Below the pieces are notes generated by a model that was given only the letters and a program-made list of their open reading frames with translations, was not told the DNA's origin and did not search any database. Of a stretch of DNA of 64,000 nucleotides, positions 7,725 to 16,006 are shown piece after piece. The DNA is taken from positions 1-64,000 of the forward strand of contig NZ_QZVR01000022.1 in NCBI RefSeq assembly GCF_003660455.1. The letters run 5' to 3'. The position numbers were made by a program, and so were the translations under genes. This DNA is from Nocardioides ferulae. Its GTDB lineage: Bacteria > Actinomycetota > Actinomycetes > Propionibacteriales > Nocardioidaceae. Each line of letters begins with the position of its first letter. The first letter of the stretch is position 1.

Positions 7725-10700
7725 ATGGGACGGACCAGCAGCCACACCGACACCGCGACCCAGCACTCCGGCCGCCGGAGAGTCCGCCACGTGGCACGCA
7801 CCGCGCTGGTCGCCTGGCTGACGCTCCTGCTGGCCCTCACCCTCGCGTTCGGCGCCGGCCTCGCGCCGGCGACGGCGGACAGCACCATCACCGTCGACTT
7901 CGACGACCTGCCGCCGGCCACGCCCGTCGGCACCCAGTACGTCGCGCAGGGGGTCACGTTCGTGGAGACCGCGGGCGCGCTCGGGGCCACCGGCCTGCCC
8001 GCGACGCTCGCCGACTCCGCGCTCGCCCACAGCGACGCCAACGTCGTCGAGTCCACCTGCTTCGCGTGCGAGTTCGTGCCGCACTCGATCCGGGCCGACC
8101 TCAGCACCACCGCCAAGGCGGTCTCCGCCCACGTGGCGAGCGGCTGCACCGCCGCCACCGTCAGCCTGCGCGGCTACTCGGCCGACGGCGCGACCGTCGC
8201 CACCGCGTCCGCGCCGGTCGGCCGCACCGCGATGGTGCCGCTCACCGTCGACGACCCCGAGGGCTCCGACATCGCCTTCGTGCGCTTCTTCGACGACCAG
8301 CCCGGCTGCACCATCCGGGTGGACACGCTCTCGGTGACCCACCCCGACGTCGGGCCACCCGCGGACGTCGCGCTCAGCACCACCGCGAGCGTGGTCACGA
8401 TCGCCGCCGGCGCGCCACAGAGCGTGCCGATCACGGTCAGCCGGATCAACGGGTCGACGGGCGGGCTGACGATGAGCGCCACCGGCCAGGGAGCGGGGGT
8501 GGGCGCGACGTTCACCCCCAACCCGGTCACCGGCACCGGCACGTCCACCACCCTGCTCATGGAGGCTGCCTACAGCGCGCCCTTCGACGAGGACGGCTCG
8601 ACGGTGGTCACCGTCACCGGCACCCCAGCAGGCAGCGGTGTCGCCCCCGGGCCGCGCAGCACCTCGTTCCGTCTCCGGGTGGTGCCCACGTTGGTCGCCT
8701 CCGCACCCGCCGCGATCACCGCCGCGGTCTGCTCGTCGGCCCGGCAGAGCGTCTACATCGACCGCGCCCCCGGTTTCACCGGCCCGGTCACCGTGGTCGC
8801 GGCCGGTGCCCCAGCCGGCGTCCAGGTGTCGTTCGACCCTCCGGTCGATCCCGACGCCGGCGGCACCGACCCGTCGCCGCACACCATGGAGATCTCCCCC
8901 GGGCCGACGGCCACGCCGGGCACGAGCACCCTCAGCGTGGCGGGCAGCAACCCGAGCGCCACCTGGCGCGCGGACGACACGGTGCTCACCGTCACGCCGC
9001 TCCAGCTGACCGGCGTCCCGTCGTCGGCCGCCCCCGGCGAACGGATCACCCTGCGCAGCAGCGGCTTCTGCCCGGGCAGCACGTTCCGCTTCGGCAACGA
9101 CCTGGCGTCGGTGACGCCGCCGGCGGACGCCTACAACGCCGACCGCACCCAGGTGCAGGTCACGGTGCCGCGACTGGCGACGACCGGCCCGGTCCGGGTG
9201 CTGGCCTCCGGCACCGAGGTCGGCGCGAGCTCCCGGGTCCGGATCCGCGAGTTCCGGCGGCAGACCGGGTTCTCCTTCGAGAACTGGTCACCCAACCACC
9301 CGATGAACCACGCGATCCTCGAGCGCACCTACGGCCGAGCCGAGACGAACCTGTCGATCGACCTGTGCTGGCCCTTCGGCTGCTCCATCGTGACCGACTG
9401 GATCGACCCGCTGGCCTGGGTGTTCATGAAGATCTCCAACGAGGTGCTCACCAAGGGCGAGTGCTTCGGCATCGCGATGACCGGGCAGCGGCTCGCCCGG
9501 GGTCTGGAGCCGATGAGCCGCTACCAGCCGGCGGGCGCGAGCACCCCCTGGGAGCTCACCGGTCCGAGCGGGCCGGCACCGGCATTGCGCGACACCATCG
9601 CCGGCTGGCACTCGGTGCAGCTGAGCACGCAGTTCATCCAGAAGTGGGTGCGCGAGTTCGTCGCCAACGCCACGATGCCCACCGAGACCCTGCGCAGCCG
9701 GTTCAGCGCGATCTCGCCGGCCAACCCGGCGCTGGTGTCGATCAAGGAGGGCACCAAGGGCCACGCGTTCATCGCCTACGGCTTCCGCGCGCTGCCGGGC
9801 GGCGGCTGGGAGGTCGACATCAACGACCCCAACATCCCCTACACGCTGGCCGAGGAGACCGACACCAGCGGTGTGCCGCACCGGGACCGGCTGGCCCTGA
9901 GCACCCTGACCTTCGACGCCTCCGGCAACTGGGTCTACCCCGGATTCAACCCCGACTGGGACGGCGGCAAGGAGGCCATCGCGCTCGTGCCGATGAGCGA
10001 GTGGCCACGCGATCCCTCGATGCCGACAGGCGTGCGCGACCTGCTCTCGCTGATCGTGCCGTTCGGCGAGGCGCCCGACGGCGTGGTGACCGACGCTTCC
10101 GGACGCAGTCTGGCCGCCGACGGCACCGGCGACCTCCCCGGCACCACGATGCCGATCCTCAGCGGCGAGGACGACGACCAGGTGGCGTTCGCGGTCGAGG
10201 GCACCGGACCGCTCACCTACGCGGTTCCGAACCCCACCGGCCGCAGCTACGGCCAGGGACTCGTCGGCCCCGGGCTCGCCGCCCGGATCGACGGCATCGA
10301 CGGCACCGCGGGCGGCACCGACCTGATCGGCAGCGATGCCTCGGCCGGGCGGGTGTGGCTCGACGCCGCCGGTGACGCGGGCGACCTCGAGGTGCAGGTC
10401 GCCCGCCAGGAGCGCGGCCGGGACGGCGGCCAGCGGCTGGTCGACCTCCGGCTGGGCGAGGTCGCCGACGAGCAGCTGAGCGTGACCGTGCCGGACGGCG
10501 CCGGCGCCGTGGTGGTCGAGAACGAGGGCGACACCGCCACCGTTCGCGGCACCGTCGGCTGGGCCGGACCCGGCGGGCTCCCCGGGACCGTGCGCCTGCC
10601 CGGCACCTCCCTGGAGCCCGGGCAGAGCCTGCTCGTCCGGCCCCGCGACTGGCACAGCCTGACCGGCCGGCCGACCGTGGTGCAGGTGCGCGACGCCGGA

Positions 10701-11060
10701 GGCGACGTGGTCAGCCAGACCACGGTCACCGCCGCCGTCCCCGACCTGGTCCAGCGGCACGCGGCCCGGCTTCGCGGCGTACGCGGCACGCAGCGGCGGC
10801 TCGTGGTGTCGGCCAGGACCTCGCGCCTCCCGGCCGGCTCGCAGCTGGTGCAGACCGTGCAGGTCCTGCGGGGCAAGCGGGTGGTGCGTACTGTGCAGCG
10901 CGACCGCGACTTCCGCGGCGGCAAGGCCCGGTGGACGGCGAAGCTCGCACTGCCCGACGGCCGCTACCGGCTGCGGCTGGTCACCTCCGCGGTGATCGTG
11001 CGGGGTGCGGTGCCGACCACCGACTCGGCCACCCGCACGGTCCGGGTCAGGCTCCGCTGA
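7725..11060 (+). CDS. Large secreted protein with a papain-like Cys/His/Asn site
   Basis: 1111 aa. A long Sec signal peptide (about residues 20-52, ending APATADS) is followed by a beta-rich domain starting FDDLPPATPVGTQYVAQGV, then Ala/Thr/Pro-rich Ig-like segments to about 520. A helical domain starts around 540 with GECFGIAMTGQRLARG: Cys580 precedes a helix as in cysteine peptidases. GHAFIAYGF supplies His680 and EVDINDPNIPY supplies Asn700/Asp701. This Cys-His-Asn/Asp order matches papain-like or C39-like folds. The C-terminal 350 residues are beta-rich and end in a basic strand. I do not recognise a named family; the peptidase reading is inference from the motif. Its end overlaps the convergent oxidase gene by 14 nt. 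Confidence 0.7.
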   Translation: MGRTSSHTDTATQHSGRRRVRHVARTALVAWLTLLLALTLAFGAGLAPATADSTITVDFDDLPPATPVGTQYVAQGVTFVETAGALGATGLPATLADSALAHSDANVVESTCFACEFVPHSIRADLSTTAKAVSAHVASGCTAATVSLRGYSADGATVATASAPVGRTAMVPLTVDDPEGSDIAFVRFFDDQPGCTIRVDTLSVTHPDVGPPADVALSTTASVVTIAAGAPQSVPITVSRINGSTGGLTMSATGQGAGVGATFTPNPVTGTGTSTTLLMEAAYSAPFDEDGSTVVTVTGTPAGSGVAPGPRSTSFRLRVVPTLVASAPAAITAAVCSSARQSVYIDRAPGFTGPVTVVAAGAPAGVQVSFDPPVDPDAGGTDPSPHTMEISPGPTATPGTSTLSVAGSNPSATWRADDTVLTVTPLQLTGVPSSAAPGERITLRSSGFCPGSTFRFGNDLASVTPPADAYNADRTQVQVTVPRLATTGPVRVLASGTEVGASSRVRIREFRRQTGFSFENWSPNHPMNHAILERTYGRAETNLSIDLCWPFGCSIVTDWIDPLAWVFMKISNEVLTKGECFGIAMTGQRLARGLEPMSRYQPAGASTPWELTGPSGPAPALRDTIAGWHSVQLSTQFIQKWVREFVANATMPTETLRSRFSAISPANPALVSIKEGTKGHAFIAYGFRALPGGGWEVDINDPNIPYTLAEETDTSGVPHRDRLALSTLTFDASGNWVYPGFNPDWDGGKEAIALVPMSEWPRDPSMPTGVRDLLSLIVPFGEAPDGVVTDASGRSLAADGTGDLPGTTMPILSGEDDDQVAFAVEGTGPLTYAVPNPTGRSYGQGLVGPGLAARIDGIDGTAGGTDLIGSDASAGRVWLDAAGDAGDLEVQVARQERGRDGGQRLVDLRLGEVADEQLSVTVPDGAGAVVVENEGDTATVRGTVGWAGPGGLPGTVRLPGTSLEPGQSLLVRPRDWHSLTGRPTVVQVRDAGGDVVSQTTVTAAVPDLVQRHAARLRGVRGTQRRLVVSARTSRLPAGSQLVQTVQVLRGKRVVRTVQRDRDFRGGKARWTAKLALPDGRYRLRLVTSAVIVRGAVPTTDSATRTVRVRLR

Positions 11061-11982
11061 CCAGGCCGGCCACCTCGGCGGCGCAACCCCAGGCCAGCGT
11101 CACCCCCGCGCCGCCGTGGCCGTAGCAGTGCACGACGCGGCCGTCCCGCTCCAACCGCACGGTCGAGCGGGCCGGCCGCAGGCCGACCCGGTGGCGCAGC
11201 ACCTGCGCGTCGGCGATCGACGGCACCAGGCTCGCGGCGCGCTCCAGGATGGCCCGCGCCGACTCCGGCGACGGGGTGCGGCTCCACTCCCCCTCCTCGT
11301 CGGTGCCCCCGACGACGACGTGGTCCTCGAGCGGCACGACGTAGGTCGGCCCGTCGCCGTCCAACCACCACTCGTCCAGGCCGAACGGGGCGACGTGCAC
11401 CACCTGGCCCCGCACCGGGACCACGGACAGGTCGCCGGCGAGCAGGCGGGCGCCGATGCCCGAGCAGTTCACGACCATGTCCGCACCGGTGGGCAGCGCG
11501 CGCAGGTTGAGGCGGGTGAGAGTGCCACCCAGCTTCAGCAGCCGGCCCCGCAGCCAGTCCAGGTGGACGGCCATGTCGACCACCGGGGTCGTGAACCGTC
11601 GCGCACCGGCGTAGCCGTCGGGCGGCTCGGTCGCCTCCAGGGCCGGGACGGCCGAGCGCCACCACGGGTCGGGTGCCGGCCAGCGCAGCGCCTCGGTGCC
11701 GGGCAGCATCCGCACACCGGTGGCCGGGTCGTCCGCCAGCCCCGCGAACACCTGGTAGGAGGTGGCGGCCCATCGCGCGGTCCTCTCCTGGGGCTCCGCC
11801 CGGTAGGGGTACCACAGTGCGGCCGCCACCACGGATGTCGTCTCCCGCGGCAGGTCGCGGGCCAGGACATCGACCCGGTGGCCCCCCTCGAGGAGCCGCA
11901 CCGCACAGGTGAGCCCGACGACACCGGCGCCGACGACGACCACCCGGGTCGGCCCACCGTGCCCGTTCGATTCGCTGGTCAT
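11047..11982 (-). CDS. D-amino-acid oxidase family FAD-dependent enzyme
   Basis: 311 aa, the typical size of DAO. It oxidatively deaminates D-amino acids to 2-oxo acids, ammonia and hydrogen peroxide. Seen: N-terminal FAD-binding fold RVVVVGAGVVGLTCAVRLLE, then AALWYPYRA, the central VVNCSGIGARLL, GQVVHV, and the C-terminal FAD motif YGHGGAGVTLAWGCA that marks DAO relatives. No targeting signal is visible, so it should be cytoplasmic. The 3' end overlaps the convergent secreted-protein gene by 14 nt. D-aspartate oxidase activity cannot be excluded from the sequence. Confidence 0.88.
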   Translation of the reverse strand: MTSESNGHGGPTRVVVVGAGVVGLTCAVRLLEGGHRVDVLARDLPRETTSVVAAALWYPYRAEPQERTARWAATSYQVFAGLADDPATGVRMLPGTEALRWPAPDPWWRSAVPALEATEPPDGYAGARRFTTPVVDMAVHLDWLRGRLLKLGGTLTRLNLRALPTGADMVVNCSGIGARLLAGDLSVVPVRGQVVHVAPFGLDEWWLDGDGPTYVVPLEDHVVVGGTDEEGEWSRTPSPESARAILERAASLVPSIADAQVLRHRVGLRPARSTVRLERDGRVVHCYGHGGAGVTLAWGCAAEVAGLVSGA

Positions 11983-12118
11983 GCCGTGAAGTGTGACGTA
12001 CGCGACGGTTGCGGGGGTGGGAGCGCAGGGACAATCCGTCCAGACTGGTCACCGCTGCTGTCACAGCGGTTGTCACACACAGTTACCGATTGCCTGCGGG
12101 CGAGGAGTGGTGGAGCAC

Positions 12119-13285
12119 ATGGGGTTCGCGGCCGGCATGACCGCACGACTCACCAGGGCACGGTCCGGGAGGGGCCGAGCTTCCCTGCGCACGGCGACTG
12201 CCGGCGCGCTGGTCCTCGGAGCGCTGGCCGCAGGCAGCCTGGCCGCCCCGACCGCGCCCGCCGTCGCGGCCGTCGCCGGCGTCACGGCGCCGAAGGCCGG
12301 CGGCGCCGAGGTGGTCACCCGGCGAGTGACCTTCACACTCGACAACAGCAACGAGAGCGCGCTGCCCTGTCTCGCCGACGGCGAGCTCCACGAGGTCCGC
12401 GGCCGCCTGGTCGGCCCCGCGGGGCAGCTCACCGGCTCGACCTTGCACCGGGTGAACGTGCTGGTGCACGACGTGAGCACCGGAGGCTGGTTCTGGAACC
12501 TGCGCCGGCACCCTGCCTTCGACTACGCCGGCAACCTCGCCCGCCGGGGAGAGGTCTCGCTGGTGCTCGATCGGCTCGGGCACGGGCGCAGCCCGCTCGC
12601 CGACGGCACGGGCACCTGTCTCGGGGCGCAGGCCCAGATGCTGCACGAGCTGGTGCAGCACCTCTACTCCGGCAAGTACGCCGCCGCGGACGGCCACGCC
12701 CCCGCCGCCACCCACGTGGTGCTGCACGGCCACTCGGCCGGCGCGGCGATCGCCCAGCTCACCGCCTCCATCGACCGGGACGTCGAGGGCCTGGTCCTGA
12801 TGTCGTGGTCGGACCTCGCGCCGTCGACCACCGCGCTCACCGAGGCCGCGACCCAGACCGCGACCTGCCTGACCGGCGGGGAGACCTTCGGCGACCGGGA
12901 GCACTACGCACTGTTCGGCGGCACGGACGCGGCCTACCGCAAGCTGCTGTTCGCCAGCGCGCCCGCGGCCGTGCAACGCGCCGCCACCGCCCGGCGTACC
13001 CCCACTCCGTGCGGCGACGCGCTCAGCCTGGCCGGCCTGCTCACCAGCGGCAACCTCGCCAAGCTCCGCGTCGACGTGCCGGTCCTGCTCCTCTTCGGCG
13101 GCAAGGACGCCCTGCTGGGCGGCGCCGCGGCCGCGCTGCAGCCCGGCTCCTACGCGCCGAGCGCCGACGTCACCACCCGCACCTTCCCCGGCGCCGGCAG
13201 CGCGCTGCCGCTGGAGAAGCAGGCGCCCAAGGTGCGTCGGGCCGTGGTCCGGTGGCTGCGGAGCACGCCGGAGCTGGCGGAGTAG
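12119..13285 (+). CDS. Secreted alpha/beta hydrolase, catalytic His apparently replaced
   Basis: About 388 aa from the ATG at 12119 (GAGGAG 11 nt upstream); the open frame begins at 11993 but the first 42 codons look non-coding. A twin-basic N-terminus and hydrophobic stretch AGALVLGALAAGSLAAP form an export signal. The alpha/beta-hydrolase core shows LDRLGHGRS and the nucleophile elbow LHGHSAGAA with Ser206. The acid is probably in VPVLLLFGGKDALL. At the place where relatives carry the catalytic His (usually GxGHxLPLH) this protein has GAGSALPLEKQAP, with Ser361. It may be inactive or use another His. The substrate is unknown. Confidence 0.82.
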   Translation: MGFAAGMTARLTRARSGRGRASLRTATAGALVLGALAAGSLAAPTAPAVAAVAGVTAPKAGGAEVVTRRVTFTLDNSNESALPCLADGELHEVRGRLVGPAGQLTGSTLHRVNVLVHDVSTGGWFWNLRRHPAFDYAGNLARRGEVSLVLDRLGHGRSPLADGTGTCLGAQAQMLHELVQHLYSGKYAAADGHAPAATHVVLHGHSAGAAIAQLTASIDRDVEGLVLMSWSDLAPSTTALTEAATQTATCLTGGETFGDREHYALFGGTDAAYRKLLFASAPAAVQRAATARRTPTPCGDALSLAGLLTSGNLAKLRVDVPVLLLFGGKDALLGGAAAALQPGSYAPSADVTTRTFPGAGSALPLEKQAPKVRRAVVRWLRSTPELAE

Positions 13286-13297
13286 GCGCCGCCTCCG

Positions 13298-13546
13298 CTA
13301 GAAGCGGTGGAACGGAGCGGCGAACCGGAAGACGCCCTTAGCCGCGACATCCGCGAAGGTCTTGACCTGGAAGTAGTCGCCGTAGGCGGGCTCACCGACG
13401 AGCGCAACGAGCGACTCCCCCGCCTCTTCGGCGCGCGCCAGCACGGCGCGCACCAGCGCGGCCCCGATGCCGTGGCGCTGCCGCCAGTCGGTCCGTCGAC
13501 TTTCACCCACATGGCCGATGACAGAGCTGCCGCTCGTCCGCCCCAT
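13298..13546 (-). pseudogene. Decayed GNAT N-acetyltransferase fragment
   Basis: The minus-strand frame ends with WRQRHGIGAALVRAVLARAE, the acetyl-CoA-binding motif of a GNAT protein, then LVALVGEPAY and GDYFQVKTFADV plus FRFAAPFHRF, the end of YhbS-type acetyltransferases. In intact relatives a strand with RFGF and about 20 more residues separates EPAY from the WGDYFQV segment, and that part is missing. Upstream, SVIGHVGESR resembles the VGHVGFSR strand but is joined directly to the acetyl-CoA motif, so a second deletion is likely. The first half of the gene is absent. No convincing start or ribosome site. Confidence 0.6.
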
Positions 13547-13584
13547 GCACGGGGTCGACCCTGCCGATGAGCGGCTGGGGCTCC

Positions 13585-13590
13585 TATGGT
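13585..13590 (+). promoter_or_regulatory. Candidate -10 box (TATGGT), leaderless start
   Basis: TATGGT precedes the ATG at 13598 of the GNAT gene by 7 nt (GGGAACC), compatible with a leaderless mRNA. Confidence 0.4.
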
Positions 13591-13597
13591 GGGAACC

Positions 13598-14083
13598 ATG
13601 GGGGTGAGCGTCCGGCGGGCCGAGTTCGACGATCTTGATGCGATCGTCGCCTTCGGTTCGGCCGTGATCCCGCCGTACTACACCCCCATCCTCGGGGAGC
13701 GTGCCGCACAGGCGCAGTTGTCCTGGTGGTCGCTCGATCGCATGGCACCCGCTGTCGAGGCAAACCGAGTCCATGTCGCCGCGACGGATCGCGACGTTGT
13801 CGGCGTGTGCCAGACCAGTGAACTGGCCGGCGAGCAGGTCATTTGGAAGCTGTACCTCACTCCGGAGTACCGGGGCCGATCACTCGGGGTGGAGTTGCTC
13901 CGTCAGGCCATCGCATCGCTTCCGCAGGGAGTGCGCCGCGTCGACGTAGAGCACTTCGCCGGGAACACCCGGGCCGCGAAGTTCTACGAACGCGAGGGCT
14001 TCAAGGTCATTCGGACAGACCCGGCCCCGACAGGCGAGTCGCCGAACAGCGCCATCGTTTGGCGTAGGCGGCAACTGAGGTAA
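13598..14083 (+). CDS. GNAT family N-acetyltransferase
   Basis: 161 aa from the ATG at 13598. N-terminal VSVRRAEFDDLDAIVAF is a typical GNAT beginning; VHVAATDRDVVGV is the central beta-hairpin; IWKLYLTPEYRGRSLGVEL is motif A, the pyrophosphate loop for acetyl-CoA; VEHFAGNTRAAKFYEREGF is motif B with the usual FYEREGF ending. The acceptor is unknown. Codon use is less GC-rich than the neighbours (GAT, GTT, ATT, TTT and CGT codons occur), which with the adjacent GNAT remnant and HNH gene hints at acquired DNA. Confidence 0.88.
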   Translation: MGVSVRRAEFDDLDAIVAFGSAVIPPYYTPILGERAAQAQLSWWSLDRMAPAVEANRVHVAATDRDVVGVCQTSELAGEQVIWKLYLTPEYRGRSLGVELLRQAIASLPQGVRRVDVEHFAGNTRAAKFYEREGFKVIRTDPAPTGESPNSAIVWRRRQLR

Positions 14084-14169
14084 CGCTGGCTCTGCCACGA
14101 ATCCGCGCTCTTCGAGCTGCGCCTTACCGCCGCCAGTGGGACAGGGCCGACCCCGCCGAGTGCACGCGG

Positions 14170-15777
14170 TCAGCTGGGCCAGGTGCCGCTGGTCAGGTCC
14201 ATCTCGAGGTGGGCGCCGGTCGTGGACTCGGGGTAGATCTCGAAGCCGGGTGGTGCGGTGAGCATGAGGTCGGCCTCGGCGTCGGTGAGCGCACGGGTGC
14301 CTTGGTCGTCGACGAGGAACGCCAGTCCGTGGGGGGTCTGCCAGAGGTAGCGGCCGGGGCCGGCGGCGCGGCCGCGGTAGCCGCCGTGAGTCTTCCATCG
14401 ATGATGTCTTCGCCGTAGCGGTGCGCTGTTGTGGGGGCCGGTCTGGCCTGGTGGGCCGCCTTGGTCGGGGGGCTGGTAGGCGACGATGTGGTCGGCGTCG
14501 GTCTGGTCGCGGGTGGCTGCGGTGGAGTAGGGGAAGACGTCGCCGCCGGCCAGCAGCCAGGTGTGGTCCTTGAGCCTCTCGGGGTGTTCGTAGGCGTCGA
14601 CTCGGGGCTTCGCGGCGAGGTCGAGGACGGGCTGGAGCTTCACGTCCGCGTGGCCCAGCAGCTCTGCGAGGCACTGGGCCAGCATCGGGCCCAGGCCCTC
14701 GACCCGGGCGATCCCGACTTGCCTCTGCAGGGCGGACTGGTGAAGGTGGACGAACACCGTCCCCCGCGGCCGCAGGGAGGCCAGCTGCCGCGGGGTCAAC
14801 GCACGAAGCCGATCCAAGGTCTTGTCGAGGCGCTCGGGCGCGTAGCCAGGACGAGCCGTCGGCGCTGACTCCTCCGCCTCCTCGGGCTCGGGCTCATCGC
14901 AGGACGTCTCGGGCTCCTCTGAGGCTTCCGACTTCTCGTCCGCAGCGGTGGACGCCGGACCTGCATCAGCCCGCTCGGGGTAGGTGTGGTCCAGCAGGAG
15001 CTTCAACAGGTCGGCGGGTCGGGCGAGCCAGCCCACGGCCAGGGAGCGGAGCTCGTCGTGGTTGTGGTCGTGGCCGTGTTCGAGGGCGAGGATGTCGGCC
15101 ACCCGGTCGACCAGCGCGTCGAACCAGACGGCGTCGCCGGCGGTGACTTTGGCGATGATGTGACGGAAGCCGTGCTCGTCGGTCTGGGAGAGCTTGACGT
15201 AGCGCTCGTGGCGGGCGCGTTCACGCCGCTGGGTGTGGGCTTCGGGGTCGGCCTCGATCACCTTGGCGGCGACCAGGTCGAACACCTTGCCGGGCGCCAC
15301 CTTCCCGATCGCCTTCGCGACGGCCCGGTCGACCAGGGCCACCTTGTCGGCGGGAAGGTGGCGGGTCATCACCGCGACCCGCCGCGCGACCCACGGGTCG
15401 CAGCCCAGGGCTTCGACGATCCGCCAGGTCTTGGGGAGGCGGTGGCGCAGGTCGAGGGTGTCGGCGATCAACGCGCGGGCGGTGGAGGCGTGGACGCGCC
15501 GTGCCATGCCGAGCTCGGCGACACAGTGGTCACGGACCTCCGGGGTGCCGTCACCACCGGGCTGGGTCATCGGGTCCACCAGACCTGCGAGCTCGTCAAC
15601 GGCCTCCCGCACCGGCTCACCGTGCAGGGCCGCCCAGTGGGCGGCGAGCCGCATCTCGGCGACCTCGGCTGCGCGGCGGGCGGTCATCGCCTCGGTGGCC
15701 GCGGCCAGCGTCGCCCGCGCGTCGAGCCCGTCGAGGTCGGGGACCTCGAACGGTTCGGGCTTCGGGGCGGCGGTCAT
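14170..15777 (-). CDS. DUF222 / HNH endonuclease domain protein (13E12 family)
   Basis: 535 aa. The N-terminal 300 residues are the helical DUF222 domain (LAAATEAMTARRAAEVAEMR, then GCDPWVARRVAVMTRHLP). An acidic spacer follows (about 265-300, rich in Glu and Ser), and a C-terminal HNH nuclease module with DADHIVAY, GPHNSAPLRRRHHRWKTHGG and LWQTPHGLAFLVD. These proteins form the actinobacterial 13E12 repeat family, often multicopy and suspected mobile or DNA-damage related; their function is unsettled. The ATG at 15777 follows a TAGACT -10-like box by 6 nt and a LexA-like palindrome overlaps the promoter. Confidence 0.9.
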   Translation of the reverse strand: MTAAPKPEPFEVPDLDGLDARATLAAATEAMTARRAAEVAEMRLAAHWAALHGEPVREAVDELAGLVDPMTQPGGDGTPEVRDHCVAELGMARRVHASTARALIADTLDLRHRLPKTWRIVEALGCDPWVARRVAVMTRHLPADKVALVDRAVAKAIGKVAPGKVFDLVAAKVIEADPEAHTQRRERARHERYVKLSQTDEHGFRHIIAKVTAGDAVWFDALVDRVADILALEHGHDHNHDELRSLAVGWLARPADLLKLLLDHTYPERADAGPASTAADEKSEASEEPETSCDEPEPEEAEESAPTARPGYAPERLDKTLDRLRALTPRQLASLRPRGTVFVHLHQSALQRQVGIARVEGLGPMLAQCLAELLGHADVKLQPVLDLAAKPRVDAYEHPERLKDHTWLLAGGDVFPYSTAATRDQTDADHIVAYQPPDQGGPPGQTGPHNSAPLRRRHHRWKTHGGYRGRAAGPGRYLWQTPHGLAFLVDDQGTRALTDAEADLMLTAPPGFEIYPESTTGAHLEMDLTSGTWPS

Positions 15778-15783
15778 GGAACC

Positions 15784-15807
15784 AGTCTAGATCGAATATC
15801 TGTTCGA
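15784..15807 (-). promoter_or_regulatory. LexA-like SOS box over the promoter of the DUF222/HNH gene
   Basis: On the minus strand TCGAACAGATATTCGA (15792-15807) matches the actinobacterial SOS box TCGAAC-N4-GTTCGA at 11 of 12 specified positions. Two nucleotides downstream comes TAGACT (15784-15789), a -10-like box, and 6 nt later the ATG. A repressor bound here would block RNA polymerase, so DNA-damage induction of the HNH gene is predicted. Confidence 0.65.
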
Positions 15808-15929
15808 ATCAAGGATGTGTTCACAATGGAAACAAGAGGCGACCACGGCCACTCCGCCGTCGCAGGCCCGTCGGCTCACCGCGGCACGGCCCTTTCGCGG
15901 TGGTCACGACGAAGTCGCCGCGCAAAAGA

Positions 15930-15956
15930 TGTCGAGGACCGGCCGCCGGCTCCGTC
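15930..15956 (+). promoter_or_regulatory. Candidate ECF42-type promoter (TGTCGA-N17-CGTC)
   Basis: TGTCGA at 15930-15935 and CGTC at 15953-15956 are separated by 17 nt and lie about 50 nt upstream of the DGPF gene. From memory, ECF42 sigma factors recognise TGTCGA in the -35 and CG(A/T)C in the -10 region. Since the sigma factor is the second gene of this operon, autoregulation is predicted. Confidence 0.5.
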
Positions 15957-16006
15957 CCAGGTGTGAACGCGGCCAGCAGCGGCCGCCTCATCCCAGGAGA
16001 AGACCC

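Noticed and set aside
6152..10375. 1407-aa open frame on the plus strand across the histidine kinase and secreted-protein genes
   Set aside because: It is a high-GC frame shadow: Arg/Gly/His/Asp-rich, no domain motifs, and it covers two clearly real genes.
14170..15777. DUF222-HNH protein as a complete homing element or mobile intron
   Set aside because: No interrupted gene, flanking repeats or intron structure were seen; it stands alone with its own promoter.
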